A stretch of DNA of 12,853 bases from NCBI GenBank assembly GCA_028877045.1, contig JAGWPQ010000525.1:1-12853 (forward strand), given 5' to 3'. Under the pieces are notes generated by a model. That model was given only the letters and a program-made list of their open reading frames with translations, searched no databases and was not told the DNA's origin. Made by a program: the position numbers and the translations under genes. Of this stretch, positions 6,515-12,853 are shown piece after piece (within the stretch, counting starts at the first letter, position 1; every line of letters starts with the position of its first letter). This DNA is from Bacteroidota bacterium. Lineage in GTDB: Bacteria; Bacteroidota; Bacteroidia; Chitinophagales; Chitinophagaceae.

Positions 6515-7093
6515 ATGAACGGAGCAGCTATCTTAGAGGCATCAATGGCGGACAAACAAAAACGCAATATCACCGGTGTGATCAACGATTACAGCAAGCG
6601 CTTACTGGGCTTCATTCGTAAACGTGTGAGCAATGAAGCAGATGCCCAGGATATTTTGCAGGATGTTTTCTCTCAATTCATCGGTAACACGCAGCCCATT
6701 GAACAATTGACCGGCTGGTTATTTACTGTTGCACGAAATAAAATAACCGACAGGAAACGTAAACGCAAACCCGAATTGCTTGATGATATTTTTACTGATA
6801 ACGATGATGATGAAATGCTGGGTTGGGCCGAATTATTTTTTGATGCCGATAATAACCCCGAAACAGATTATTTGCGTTCGCTGTTTTGGGAAGCGCTGAA
6901 TAATGCATTGAATGAATTACCCGAAGATCAGAAAACTGTTTTTGTTTTGAATGAACTGGAATCTGTTCCGTTTAAAGAAATAAGTGAAAGAACAGGCGTG
7001 CCTGTTAATACGCTGTTGTCGCGCAAACGCTATGCTGTACTGCATTTGAGAGAACGGTTGCAAACATTGCGGAACGAATTATTAAACTATTAA
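6515..7093 (+). CDS. ECF-type RNA polymerase sigma factor
   Basis: A 192-residue sigma-70 family protein with only regions 2 and 4, the extracytoplasmic-function layout. Region 2 spans about residues 22-85, with DAQDILQDVF at 43-52 and the region 2.4-like GWLFTVARNKITDRKRKRK after it. A strongly acidic linker (about 90-118, DDIFTDNDDDE) joins it to region 4 (about 129-182), with ALNELPEDQKTVFVL and the helix-turn-helix VPFKEISERTGVPVNTLLSRKRYA. It would direct RNA polymerase to a small stress or envelope regulon. Start choice is open: ATG 6515 gives the longest product, but ATG 6545 (MADKQKRN), preceded by AGAGG, also fits the family better. It heads a compact operon with the two next genes (gaps 10 and 14 nt). 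No classical anti-sigma factor with a zinc motif or a FecR-like protein is adjacent. Confidence 0.92.
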   Translation: MNGAAILEASMADKQKRNITGVINDYSKRLLGFIRKRVSNEADAQDILQDVFSQFIGNTQPIEQLTGWLFTVARNKITDRKRKRKPELLDDIFTDNDDDEMLGWAELFFDADNNPETDYLRSLFWEALNNALNELPEDQKTVFVLNELESVPFKEISERTGVPVNTLLSRKRYAVLHLRERLQTLRNELLNY

Positions 7094-7103
7094 AAATTAG
7101 ATC

Positions 7104-7481
7104 ATGAAAAGATTTTGGAAGAAAAACCCATTGCTGTTTATTTTAATTGCTTTGGGAATAATCATTTTGGCAACTGCTGCAGTTTTGCTGTTAGTTTATA
7201 TAGTGATGAGTTTATGGAATGGTGTATTGGTTTCGGTGTTAAGTGTAAAAACAATCACATTCTGGCAGGCATTTGGAATATTGGTGCTGAGTAAAATTTT
7301 ATTCGGTGGATTTGGTAAAGGTTGCCGCTGCCATCGCCGTCATTTTGGTTGGAATGAAAAAATGAAAGAGAAATGGGAAAAGATGAGCCCCGAAGAAAGA
7401 GAAGAATTTAAACAACAATGGCGCCATAAATGCCGCAGTTGGAAAGGGTTTGGCGAAACTGCCGAAAAGAATGCTGAATAA
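7104..7481 (+). CDS. Two-helix membrane protein with Cys/His-rich segment
   Basis: A 125-residue integral membrane protein. Two hydrophobic helices are clear, about residues 10-37 and 52-70. After the second comes a Cys/His/Arg cluster GKGCRCHRRH (Cys74, Cys76, His77, His80), then a soluble helical tail rich in charged residues with MSPEEREEFKQQWRHKC (His108, Cys110). The tail resembles the Met-Ser-Pro-Glu-Glu-Arg helix seen in many periplasmic metal-sensor-like proteins, but the resemblance is short. By position, 10 nt after the sigma factor, it may act as its membrane partner or negative regulator in place of a classical anti-sigma factor. The Cys/His residues could sense metal or redox state. 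This is inference from context. The start ATG 7104 gives MKRFWKKNPLLF, a good positively charged membrane anchor. I do not recognise a named family. Confidence 0.8.
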   Translation: MKRFWKKNPLLFILIALGIIILATAAVLLLVYIVMSLWNGVLVSVLSVKTITFWQAFGILVLSKILFGGFGKGCRCHRRHFGWNEKMKEKWEKMSPEEREEFKQQWRHKCRSWKGFGETAEKNAE

Positions 7482-7495
7482 AATTTAAACTGCTT

Positions 7496-7708
7496 ATGGA
7501 TATTTTAGTTTTTAAAACAAATGTGGAAGATGCAAAAAATGTAAGAAAGATTTCACCGCATCTCAGAAACATTCAGGGTGTTTTAAAATGGAATTTTGAT
7601 CTGCATGACTGCGATAAGATATTGCGCGTTGAAGCCGATGGCTTATCACCGCATTCGATCGAAGAAATAATAAATAATGCCGGCTATTATTGCAAAGAGC
7701 TGGATTAA
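7496..7708 (+). CDS. Small HMA-like protein lacking the CxxC metal motif
   Basis: A 70-residue protein whose predicted strand-helix-strand-strand-helix-strand order matches the heavy-metal-associated (HMA) ferredoxin-like fold: MDILVFKTNV, helix to about residue 22, IQGVLKWNFD, KILRVEADG, helix SIEEIINNAG and YYCKELD. The usual metal-binding MxCxxC in the first loop is absent; that loop reads KTNVEDAKNV. The only cysteines are Cys39 and Cys66, so copper chaperone activity is not supported. Third gene of the sigma factor operon, 14 nt after the membrane protein and directly before a strong terminator. It may be a partner or sensor for the two upstream products. Function not known, fold call moderate. 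Confidence 0.72.
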   Translation: MDILVFKTNVEDAKNVRKISPHLRNIQGVLKWNFDLHDCDKILRVEADGLSPHSIEEIINNAGYYCKELD

Positions 7709-7709
7709 T

Positions 7710-7738
7710 AAATACCCCGTTTTCGAAACGGGGTATTT
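7710..7738 (+). terminator. Intrinsic terminator of the sigma factor operon
   Basis: A perfect 13-bp stem AAATACCCCGTTT / AAACGGGGTATTT with a TCG loop begins 1 nt after the stop codon at 7708. The GC core is followed on the plus strand by ATTTCATTT. The A-rich 5' side could make it work on the opposite strand too, but no minus-strand gene ends here. Confidence 0.9.
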
Positions 7739-7800
7739 CATTTAAAAACAGTCTTTCTTTTTAGTTGATAGTTGTATCTTGTTTGATCAAAACAACAGAT

Positions 7801-9093
7801 ATGAGAAAAATATTTTCAGCATTTATTTTTTGTTTTTGTATCGCATCAAACATCGATGCACAAAAAACAGTTGCCATCAAATGCGGACAATTATTGGATA
7901 CCAAAAGCGGGCAAACACTCAGCAATCAAGTTATTGTTGTAAGGGATAATAAAGTTGAAGCAGTTGTTGCTGCAAATGCGTTCAAACAAAAAACAGATTC
8001 AATTATCGACCTATCCAATTATTTTGTGTTGCCCGGACTGATCGATTGCCATACACATGTTTTATTGCAGGGTGATATCACCAGTGATGATTATGCCGCA
8101 CAATTATTAAAAGAATCCATTCCATACCGAACATTGCGTGCTGCAAGAAGTGCAAATATTTGTTTGCAGAATGGTTTTACAACAATCCGTGATCTGGAAA
8201 CCGAAGGTGCGATGTATGCCGATGTTGATGTGAAACGTGCCATCAATAACGGTGTGATCGCAGGCCCGCGAATGTTTGTTGCAACAAGAGCCATTAATAC
8301 TGTTGGGCATTATCCACTCAGTCCGAAAGAATTTAATTGGGAATTAGATCTGCCAAAAGGGATTCAGGAAATTAATGGCGCCGATGAAGCACGCAAAGCT
8401 GTTCGTGAACAAATTGCACATGGTGCCGATTGGATAAAAATTTATGCGGACAGAAGTTATTATCAATTGCCCGATGGCAGTTTCAGAGGCTTACCAAATT
8501 TTACCGCCGAAGAAATTAATGCTGTTGGTGATGAAACAATTAAGAGCAGAAAAAAATTAGCAGCACATGCGATGACGAGAGATGGAATACTTGCTGCAAT
8601 TAATGCAGGCGCCACCAGCATTGAACATGGAAGCGGCATGGATGATGAGTGTGTGCAATTAATGGTTGAAAAAAATATTTACTGGTGCCCCACCATTTTT
8701 GTGAATGAATATGTTGCCGAAGGAAGAGCAAAAGCCGGAAGCATCATCAATATGCAATTTAAAAATGCAGCACCTGCCATATTTACAAAAGCATTGAATG
8801 CCGGAATTAAAATTGTGTACGGAACCGATATTGGTGGTTACGATTGGAACGTATCGCAGGCAAAAGATTTTGAATATATGGTTGCTTGGGGAATGAATAG
8901 TGTGAAAGCCATTCAAACCGCTACAACTGTTGCTGCGCAATTGTTAGACATGGAAGGATCAATTGGCGAAATAAAAGTTGGCGCATTTGCCGATATCATT
9001 GCGGTAAAAGGCGATCCGACAAAAGATATCAAATTATTGCAGCAGGTTAAGTGGGTTATGAAAGACGGAATTATTTATAAAACATCAAGATAA
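7801..9093 (+). CDS. Secreted imidazolonepropionase-like amidohydrolase
   Basis: A 430-residue metal-dependent amidohydrolase with a signal peptide (MRKIFSAFIFCFCIASNIDA, likely cut before Gln21), so it probably acts in the periplasm. Metal and catalytic motifs are complete: IDCHTHV with His84 and His86, DWIKIYAD with Lys213 as the candidate carboxylated lysine, AHAMT with His256, SIEHGSG with His276 and YGTDIGG with Asp343. The C-terminal strand set (GEIKVGAFADIIAVKGDPT) is the usual composite domain. This subgroup includes secreted peptidases acting on proline or other dipeptides and enzymes on cyclic amides; the substrate cannot be read from the sequence. The ATG at 7801 is preferred over an upstream ATT/ATG-type start at 7765 because it begins exactly at a good signal peptide. 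It follows the sigma operon terminator, so it is its own transcription unit. Confidence 0.9.
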   Translation: MRKIFSAFIFCFCIASNIDAQKTVAIKCGQLLDTKSGQTLSNQVIVVRDNKVEAVVAANAFKQKTDSIIDLSNYFVLPGLIDCHTHVLLQGDITSDDYAAQLLKESIPYRTLRAARSANICLQNGFTTIRDLETEGAMYADVDVKRAINNGVIAGPRMFVATRAINTVGHYPLSPKEFNWELDLPKGIQEINGADEARKAVREQIAHGADWIKIYADRSYYQLPDGSFRGLPNFTAEEINAVGDETIKSRKKLAAHAMTRDGILAAINAGATSIEHGSGMDDECVQLMVEKNIYWCPTIFVNEYVAEGRAKAGSIINMQFKNAAPAIFTKALNAGIKIVYGTDIGGYDWNVSQAKDFEYMVAWGMNSVKAIQTATTVAAQLLDMEGSIGEIKVGAFADIIAVKGDPTKDIKLLQQVKWVMKDGIIYKTSR

Positions 9094-9126
9094 AAATCCC
9101 TGTAAAATATTTTTTGTGAACTATTA

Positions 9127-9153
9127 TTGCAGGCATTTATTGCTTGCAGGCAT
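9127..9153 (+). repeat. Short direct repeat TTGCAGGCAT
   Basis: The 10-mer TTGCAGGCAT occurs at 9127-9136 and 9144-9153 in the gap between the amidohydrolase and the ABC exporter, 17 nt apart start to start. It ends 14 nt before the exporter's ATG. It could be a protein binding site or a chance duplication; nothing else in the leader explains it. Confidence 0.5.
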
Positions 9154-9167
9154 CAACAAATACGAGT

Positions 9168-11021
9168 ATGAAAATTTTAATACAATATTTAAAGCCATAC
9201 AGATGGATGATCGCTTTGGCTTTGTTATTAGCTACGATCAATCAGGTATTCTCCATGCTTGATCCTTTATTTTTTGGTAAGATGTACGACATCTATGCGG
9301 TGCATCCTTTTCAAAAAGGGCAATACATTCTTCAACATATCATCAACGAAAACGGGAAAGCCGAAGACAGAAAAATATTTCATCCCTCAGGAACAAGAAC
9401 TCAGGCTGAATTTGTGTGGGGTGTGCTTGGCTTTCTTGGAATTTTAATAAGCGTTGCAATGGTTTCGCGTATTGCAAAAGCATTTCAGGATTATTCGGTA
9501 AATGTTATTGTTCAAAAATTTGGTGCAACCATTTTTACTGATGGATTGAAACACAGTATGAAATTGCCGTATCAGGATTTTGAAGATCAACGCAGTGGTG
9601 AAACGTTATCCATCCTTACAAAAGTTCGTGCCGATACTGAAAAATTCATTGGCTATTTTATTAATGTACTTTTTGGAATATTCGTTGGTATTGTAGTGGT
9701 ATCGGTCTATGCTTTCAGTAAAAACTGGAGTATTATGCCAACTTATATCGTTGGTATTGCTTTGTTATCATGGTTAACTAACGTGCTGAGTCGAAAAATA
9801 AAGATCATCCAAAAAAACATCGTGAAAGAAACGACGATGCTGGCTGGAACAACAACCGAAAGTTTACGCAATATTGAATTGGTAAAAAGCTTAGGATTAA
9901 CCAATCAGGAAATAAAACGTCTCAACAACAATACATATAAAATTCTCGGATTAGAATTACGAAAAGTGAAAAGTATTCGTGCATTAAGCTTTGTGCAGGG
10001 AACATTTGTAAACATGCTTCGTCAATTCATCATGTTTATTTTGATGTGGCTAATATTTAATGGAAAGTTGACTCCTGGCGAATTAATGACATTGACTTTT
10101 TACAGCTTCTTCATTTTTGGCCCACTGCAAGAGATCGGGAATATTATTTTAAGTTATCGCGAAGCGGAAGCATCGATCAATAATTTCCATAACTTAATGA
10201 AAAGACCCATTGATAAAACACCCGATCATCCAAAACATGTTGGCGTTATTGAAGAATTGGAATTCAATAATATTTCTTTCAAACATCAAACAGTACAATA
10301 CAAAGCGATAGAAAATATTTCTTTTGATGTGAAGAAAGGCGAAACCATTGCATTTGTAGGTCCAAGTGGCGCCGGAAAAAGTACATTGGTAAAATTATTG
10401 GTTGGTCTATATCGTCCGCTGGAAGGAAAAATATTTTATAATGGTATTGATGGTAATGATTTGAATTTCGATGAGATCCGCAACCAGATTGGATTTGTAA
10501 CGCAGGACACACAATTGTTTGCAGGAACCATCAAAGAAAATTTATTGTTTGTAAGCCCGGGTGCAACTGAAGGAGATTTACACGATGCATTAGAAAAAGC
10601 AAGTTGCAATAAATTATTAGCCAGAGCCGAAAATGGAATTGATACCATGATCGGTGAAGGCGGATTAAAATTAAGCGGTGGCGAAAAACAAAGAATTTCA
10701 ATTGCACGTGCATTATTGCGCAAACCGCATTTATTAATTTTTGACGAAGCAACATCTGCATTAGATTCAATTACCGAAGAAGAAATTACAAACACCATTC
10801 GCCGAATATCGGAAGCGAAAGAACAGATTACAGTGATGATCGCACATCGTTTAAGTACCATTATGCACGCACATAAAATTTATGTATTGGAAAAAGGGCA
10901 AGTTGTTGAAACCGGCAGTCACGACGAACTAGTTGCTGAGAAAGGATTGTATTATGCCATGTGGCGTCAGCAGATCGGAGAAAGAAAAGCGTATGCATCT
11001 TCTGCCGTTGCTTTAAATTAA
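9168..11021 (+). CDS. ABC exporter half-transporter, MsbA/MdlB-like
   Basis: A 617-residue fused membrane and ATPase half-transporter, normal for type IV ABC exporters that homodimerise in the inner membrane. Six hydrophobic segments are seen in the first 320 residues, for example WMIALALLLATINQVFSM, FLGILISVAMVSRI, FINVLFGIFVGIVVVSVYAF and LRQFIMFILMWLIF. The ATPase has Walker A GPSGAGKST at 398-406, Q-loop VTQDTQLFAGTIKENL, signature LSGGEKQR at 502-509, Walker B LLIFDE at 522-527 and switch His560 in AHRLST; all key residues are present. Substrate (lipid, drug or peptide) cannot be told. No peptidase or bacteriocin domain precedes the membrane part. ATG 9168 gives MKILIQYLKPYRWM, the family start; a TTG at 9144 would add eight unlikely residues. 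It stands alone, converging on a minus-strand gene. Confidence 0.94.
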   Translation: MKILIQYLKPYRWMIALALLLATINQVFSMLDPLFFGKMYDIYAVHPFQKGQYILQHIINENGKAEDRKIFHPSGTRTQAEFVWGVLGFLGILISVAMVSRIAKAFQDYSVNVIVQKFGATIFTDGLKHSMKLPYQDFEDQRSGETLSILTKVRADTEKFIGYFINVLFGIFVGIVVVSVYAFSKNWSIMPTYIVGIALLSWLTNVLSRKIKIIQKNIVKETTMLAGTTTESLRNIELVKSLGLTNQEIKRLNNNTYKILGLELRKVKSIRALSFVQGTFVNMLRQFIMFILMWLIFNGKLTPGELMTLTFYSFFIFGPLQEIGNIILSYREAEASINNFHNLMKRPIDKTPDHPKHVGVIEELEFNNISFKHQTVQYKAIENISFDVKKGETIAFVGPSGAGKSTLVKLLVGLYRPLEGKIFYNGIDGNDLNFDEIRNQIGFVTQDTQLFAGTIKENLLFVSPGATEGDLHDALEKASCNKLLARAENGIDTMIGEGGLKLSGGEKQRISIARALLRKPHLLIFDEATSALDSITEEEITNTIRRISEAKEQITVMIAHRLSTIMHAHKIYVLEKGQVVETGSHDELVAEKGLYYAMWRQQIGERKAYASSAVALN

Positions 11022-11069
11022 AAGATAGATAATGAACAGATAATTTAGCATTTATCATTCAACATTAAA

Positions 11070-11513
11070 TTATTCTCTTTCAAATTTCTTTTTTATGTAT
11101 TCCAATACAGAAGGATCCTCTAATCCTTCAATATCGCTCAATTCCAATTCAATTGCTTTAGTACTAAGTTGAATTTCGAGCAATGATAATAAAAGAGAAA
11201 CGGTAAAAGATAAAAGGCTGAATGCAAAAACTACATGTGCCCAACCCATTGCTTCAATATAAATTAAATACATGCAAACGATGCATAATAAAAAAGTAAC
11301 TATTCCTAATGCCTGCATGTTTTTTACCAACTTTATACGATAACGCAAATTTTTTATTTGCCCATGTATCAAATGTTTTTGTTCCTGGCTCTGGTATTTT
11401 TCGTGCAAACTTCTTACTCTGCTTGATAATGCCAGAAAACGATTAGTATATGCCAACATCACCAAACTGATGGCAGGAAACAGTACCGCAGGTGTGTTTA
11501 TTGAGATATCCAT
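11070..11513 (-). CDS. DUF2721-like membrane protein
   Basis: A 147-residue membrane protein that I place in the DUF2721 family, judged from its architecture: MDISINTPAVLFPAISLVML with a first helix at about 8-24, then a charged linker with NRFLALSSRVRSLHEKY, and a hairpin of two long helices at about 67-87 and 92-113, ending in an acidic tail (ELELSDIEGLEDPSV). The linker motif, an Asn-Arg followed by a helix with Arg and Leu repeats, is typical of the family. No enzyme motif is present and the function is unknown. The start ATG is at 11511-11513 on the minus strand. It lies downstream of the TonB-dependent receptor gene on the same strand, but a strong inverted repeat between them suggests separate transcription. 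Confidence 0.75.
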   Translation of the reverse strand: MDISINTPAVLFPAISLVMLAYTNRFLALSSRVRSLHEKYQSQEQKHLIHGQIKNLRYRIKLVKNMQALGIVTFLLCIVCMYLIYIEAMGWAHVVFAFSLLSFTVSLLLSLLEIQLSTKAIELELSDIEGLEDPSVLEYIKKKFERE

Positions 11514-11539
11514 AACAGGAATTTATTTTGCAAAAGTCG

Positions 11540-11589
11540 TTATAAATTCGAGTAACAAAACCAAATTGTTTTGTTACTCGAATTTATAA
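11540..11589 (-). terminator. 22-bp inverted repeat, likely terminator of the receptor gene
   Basis: Two perfect 22-bp arms (11540-11561 and 11568-11589) enclose a 6-nt loop CAAATT. It lies 20 nt after the stop of the minus-strand receptor gene and before the DUF2721-like gene. On the minus strand the stem is followed by AACGACTTTTGC, a short T-run. The stem is AT-rich apart from CGAG/CTCG, so it would be weaker than a GC stem, but its length should compensate. A regulatory binding site for the downstream gene is the alternative. Confidence 0.7.
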
Positions 11590-11609
11590 TTCCTGAAATA
11601 AAATTTTGT

Positions 11610-12853
11610 TTACGTTTTCTTCAAATTGTAATTCAGCGGGAAATCAATTTTGAAAGAAATATTTCTTCCCATTCCGTAAATACCATGTTCGCGTGGATTA
11701 TCGGTGGCGCTCGGGTTTTGATAGTTTCCGTAAAAATATTTCAGTCGGCTCAGATGATCCCAGTAAGTAATATCAAATAAATTATTCCCCATTAAATAAA
11801 TACTGCAAATTGTTTTGTTTTGCTTGTTTACAAAGTTGCCGCCAATGCCGGCATTAAAGAAAGTATAACCGGGCGTTGGGGTTTCTGTTCCGTCTTCAGA
11901 ATAGACTCTGTTTTGAGAAGCATAATATTCCATCTGCATTTTTACAAAGCCATGCTTTACGTTTAAAGTTTTGCAATCGAAATCAAATCTTAATTCAGAA
12001 ATACCATGCATGGGCGGAATCTGCGGCAGATATCTTTCCGAATCGGGAACATTATAACTATGATGATTTTCACCTTTATTTAAAGCATACACAACCGATA
12101 AACTGTTTTCGAAATGAATGCCTTTGAATGGATGCAGGTCAACACTTAATTCTCCACCATATAAATTTGCACGAGATTGTTCGAATTTATATGTCATATT
12201 TCCCGGAACAATAACAGAATCCTGTCCGCTTCGTGTAAGCAATTTTTTATTATAAATATAATTAGTGATGAAATTATTAAAGAGGTTTAATTCAATCACT
12301 GCGAATTTGGATGAATAAACTGCGCCAATGTCTTCCTGTAAACTAAACTCTGGTCTAAAATCGTCGTTACCTATTTGATAAATATTAGTACCGGGATGTA
12401 TGCCATTGGCAGAAATTTCGGAAATATTAGGAGCCCTGAAGCCTCTTGAAATATTGGCTTTCACCGAAAATTTATCAGTAAAATTATAAGTACCCCCAAT
12501 GCTTCCTGAAAACCCGCCGAATGTATGGTCATAAACATCAAAAATTTCTTTTGCACCAAGAGTATCGGCACCATAGACAGGCATATCAAATCCGCTGATT
12601 GGATTAGGTTTTGTATATAATCCATCGTTATGAAATGTGCGAATATCATAACGAATACCACCTGCAATATCCAATTTGCCAAAAGTTTTTTTAGCAGTTG
12701 CAAATGAACCTAAATCGAATTGATGATAAGAAGGAATAACAAAATCTGATCCATCGGTCACATTATTGTTTTGATACATTCCATTCAAACCCAAAGTAAT
12801 ATTCCACTCATTAATATTTTTCAAAGAATATTTTACATCATAATTAAATGAAC
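11610..12853 (-). CDS. TonB-dependent receptor, C-terminal part (runs off the window)
   Basis: The last 414 or so residues of an outer-membrane TonB-dependent receptor; the frame is open to the window edge, so the plug domain and start lie beyond 12853. The sequence is a run of alternating amphipathic strands with aromatic residues, typical of the beta-barrel. Recognisable pieces are FSVKANISRGFRAPNISEIS (the FRxPN motif common to the family), the strand YGGELSVDL and, near the end, SIYLMGNNLFDITYWDHLSR. It ends with GRNISFKIDFPLNYNLKKT, where the final strand SFKIDF is followed by an eight-residue tail that most such receptors do not have. Ligand (siderophore, metal, sugar) cannot be told from the barrel alone, and no SusD-like partner is seen downstream. 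The internal TTG at 12824 is not a real start. Confidence 0.9.
   Translation of the reverse strand, partial: SFNYDVKYSLKNINEWNITLGLNGMYQNNNVTDGSDFVIPSYHQFDLGSFATAKKTFGKLDIAGGIRYDIRTFHNDGLYTKPNPISGFDMPVYGADTLGAKEIFDVYDHTFGGFSGSIGGTYNFTDKFSVKANISRGFRAPNISEISANGIHPGTNIYQIGNDDFRPEFSLQEDIGAVYSSKFAVIELNLFNNFITNYIYNKKLLTRSGQDSVIVPGNMTYKFEQSRANLYGGELSVDLHPFKGIHFENSLSVVYALNKGENHHSYNVPDSERYLPQIPPMHGISELRFDFDCKTLNVKHGFVKMQMEYYASQNRVYSEDGTETPTPGYTFFNAGIGGNFVNKQNKTICSIYLMGNNLFDITYWDHLSRLKYFYGNYQNPSATDNPREHGIYGMGRNISFKIDFPLNYNLKKT

Noticed and set aside
7745..7800. Bacteroidota promoter before the amidohydrolase
   Set aside because: TATCTTGTTTG resembles TAnnTTTG, but the match is inexact and no TTTG box lies at the right distance upstream.
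10436..10861. 141-codon open frame opposite the ABC exporter
   Set aside because: Antisense to the Walker A to Walker B region, whose coding evidence is overwhelming.
11022..11069. Bidirectional terminator between the converging ABC exporter and DUF2721-like genes
   Set aside because: Only imperfect, bulged complementarity (GATAATG with CATTTATC) is visible, too weak to call.

Overview
The window looks like chromosomal DNA from a member of the Bacteroidota, most likely a Chitinophagaceae-type bacterium. The evidence is the AT-rich sequence with A-rich leaders instead of strong Shine-Dalgarno sites, a dihydroorotase of the Bacteroidota style (DDQVHFREPG), a stand-alone MutS-core/ATPase protein, a TonB-dependent receptor, and small proteins that resemble Bacteroidota-specific hypotheticals. 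The taxonomic call is inference from protein style, not a database result.

Layout: 1-826 has no convincing gene. It holds a 48-bp near-perfect palindrome (513-560) and one copy of a 20-nt dispersed repeat. Next come three plus-strand housekeeping-type genes: dihydroorotase (827-2167), a MutS-related ATPase (2253-3566) and a YifB/ComM-like AAA+ protein (3716-5260). From 5279 to 5949 there is a mobile-type module: four REP-like hairpins with a GAA loop, two in each orientation, then a Y1/HUH (REP-associated, IS200-like) transposase gene broken by a frameshift. A conserved-looking hypothetical (6065-6439) ends inside another copy of the 20-nt repeat. A compact operon follows (6515-7708): an ECF-type sigma factor, a two-helix membrane protein with a Cys/His-rich segment, and an HMA-like small protein, closed by a clear intrinsic terminator (7710-7738). 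A secreted amidohydrolase (7801-9093) and an MsbA-type ABC exporter (9168-11021) complete the plus strand. On the minus strand lie a DUF2721-like membrane protein (11070-11513), a 22-bp inverted repeat that probably terminates transcription (11540-11589), and the C-terminal part of a TonB-dependent receptor (11610 to the window edge).

How it works together: the genes do not form one pathway. Dihydroorotase serves pyrimidine synthesis, the MutS-like and YifB proteins probably act on DNA, and the sigma operon is a likely stress or envelope response unit. The amidohydrolase, ABC exporter and receptor act at the envelope. I do not see a convincing undescribed multi-gene system. The features most worth a second look are the repeats: the operator-like palindrome, the three-copy 20-nt family, the REP cluster beside its broken transposase, and the anti-sigma-less sigma factor operon.
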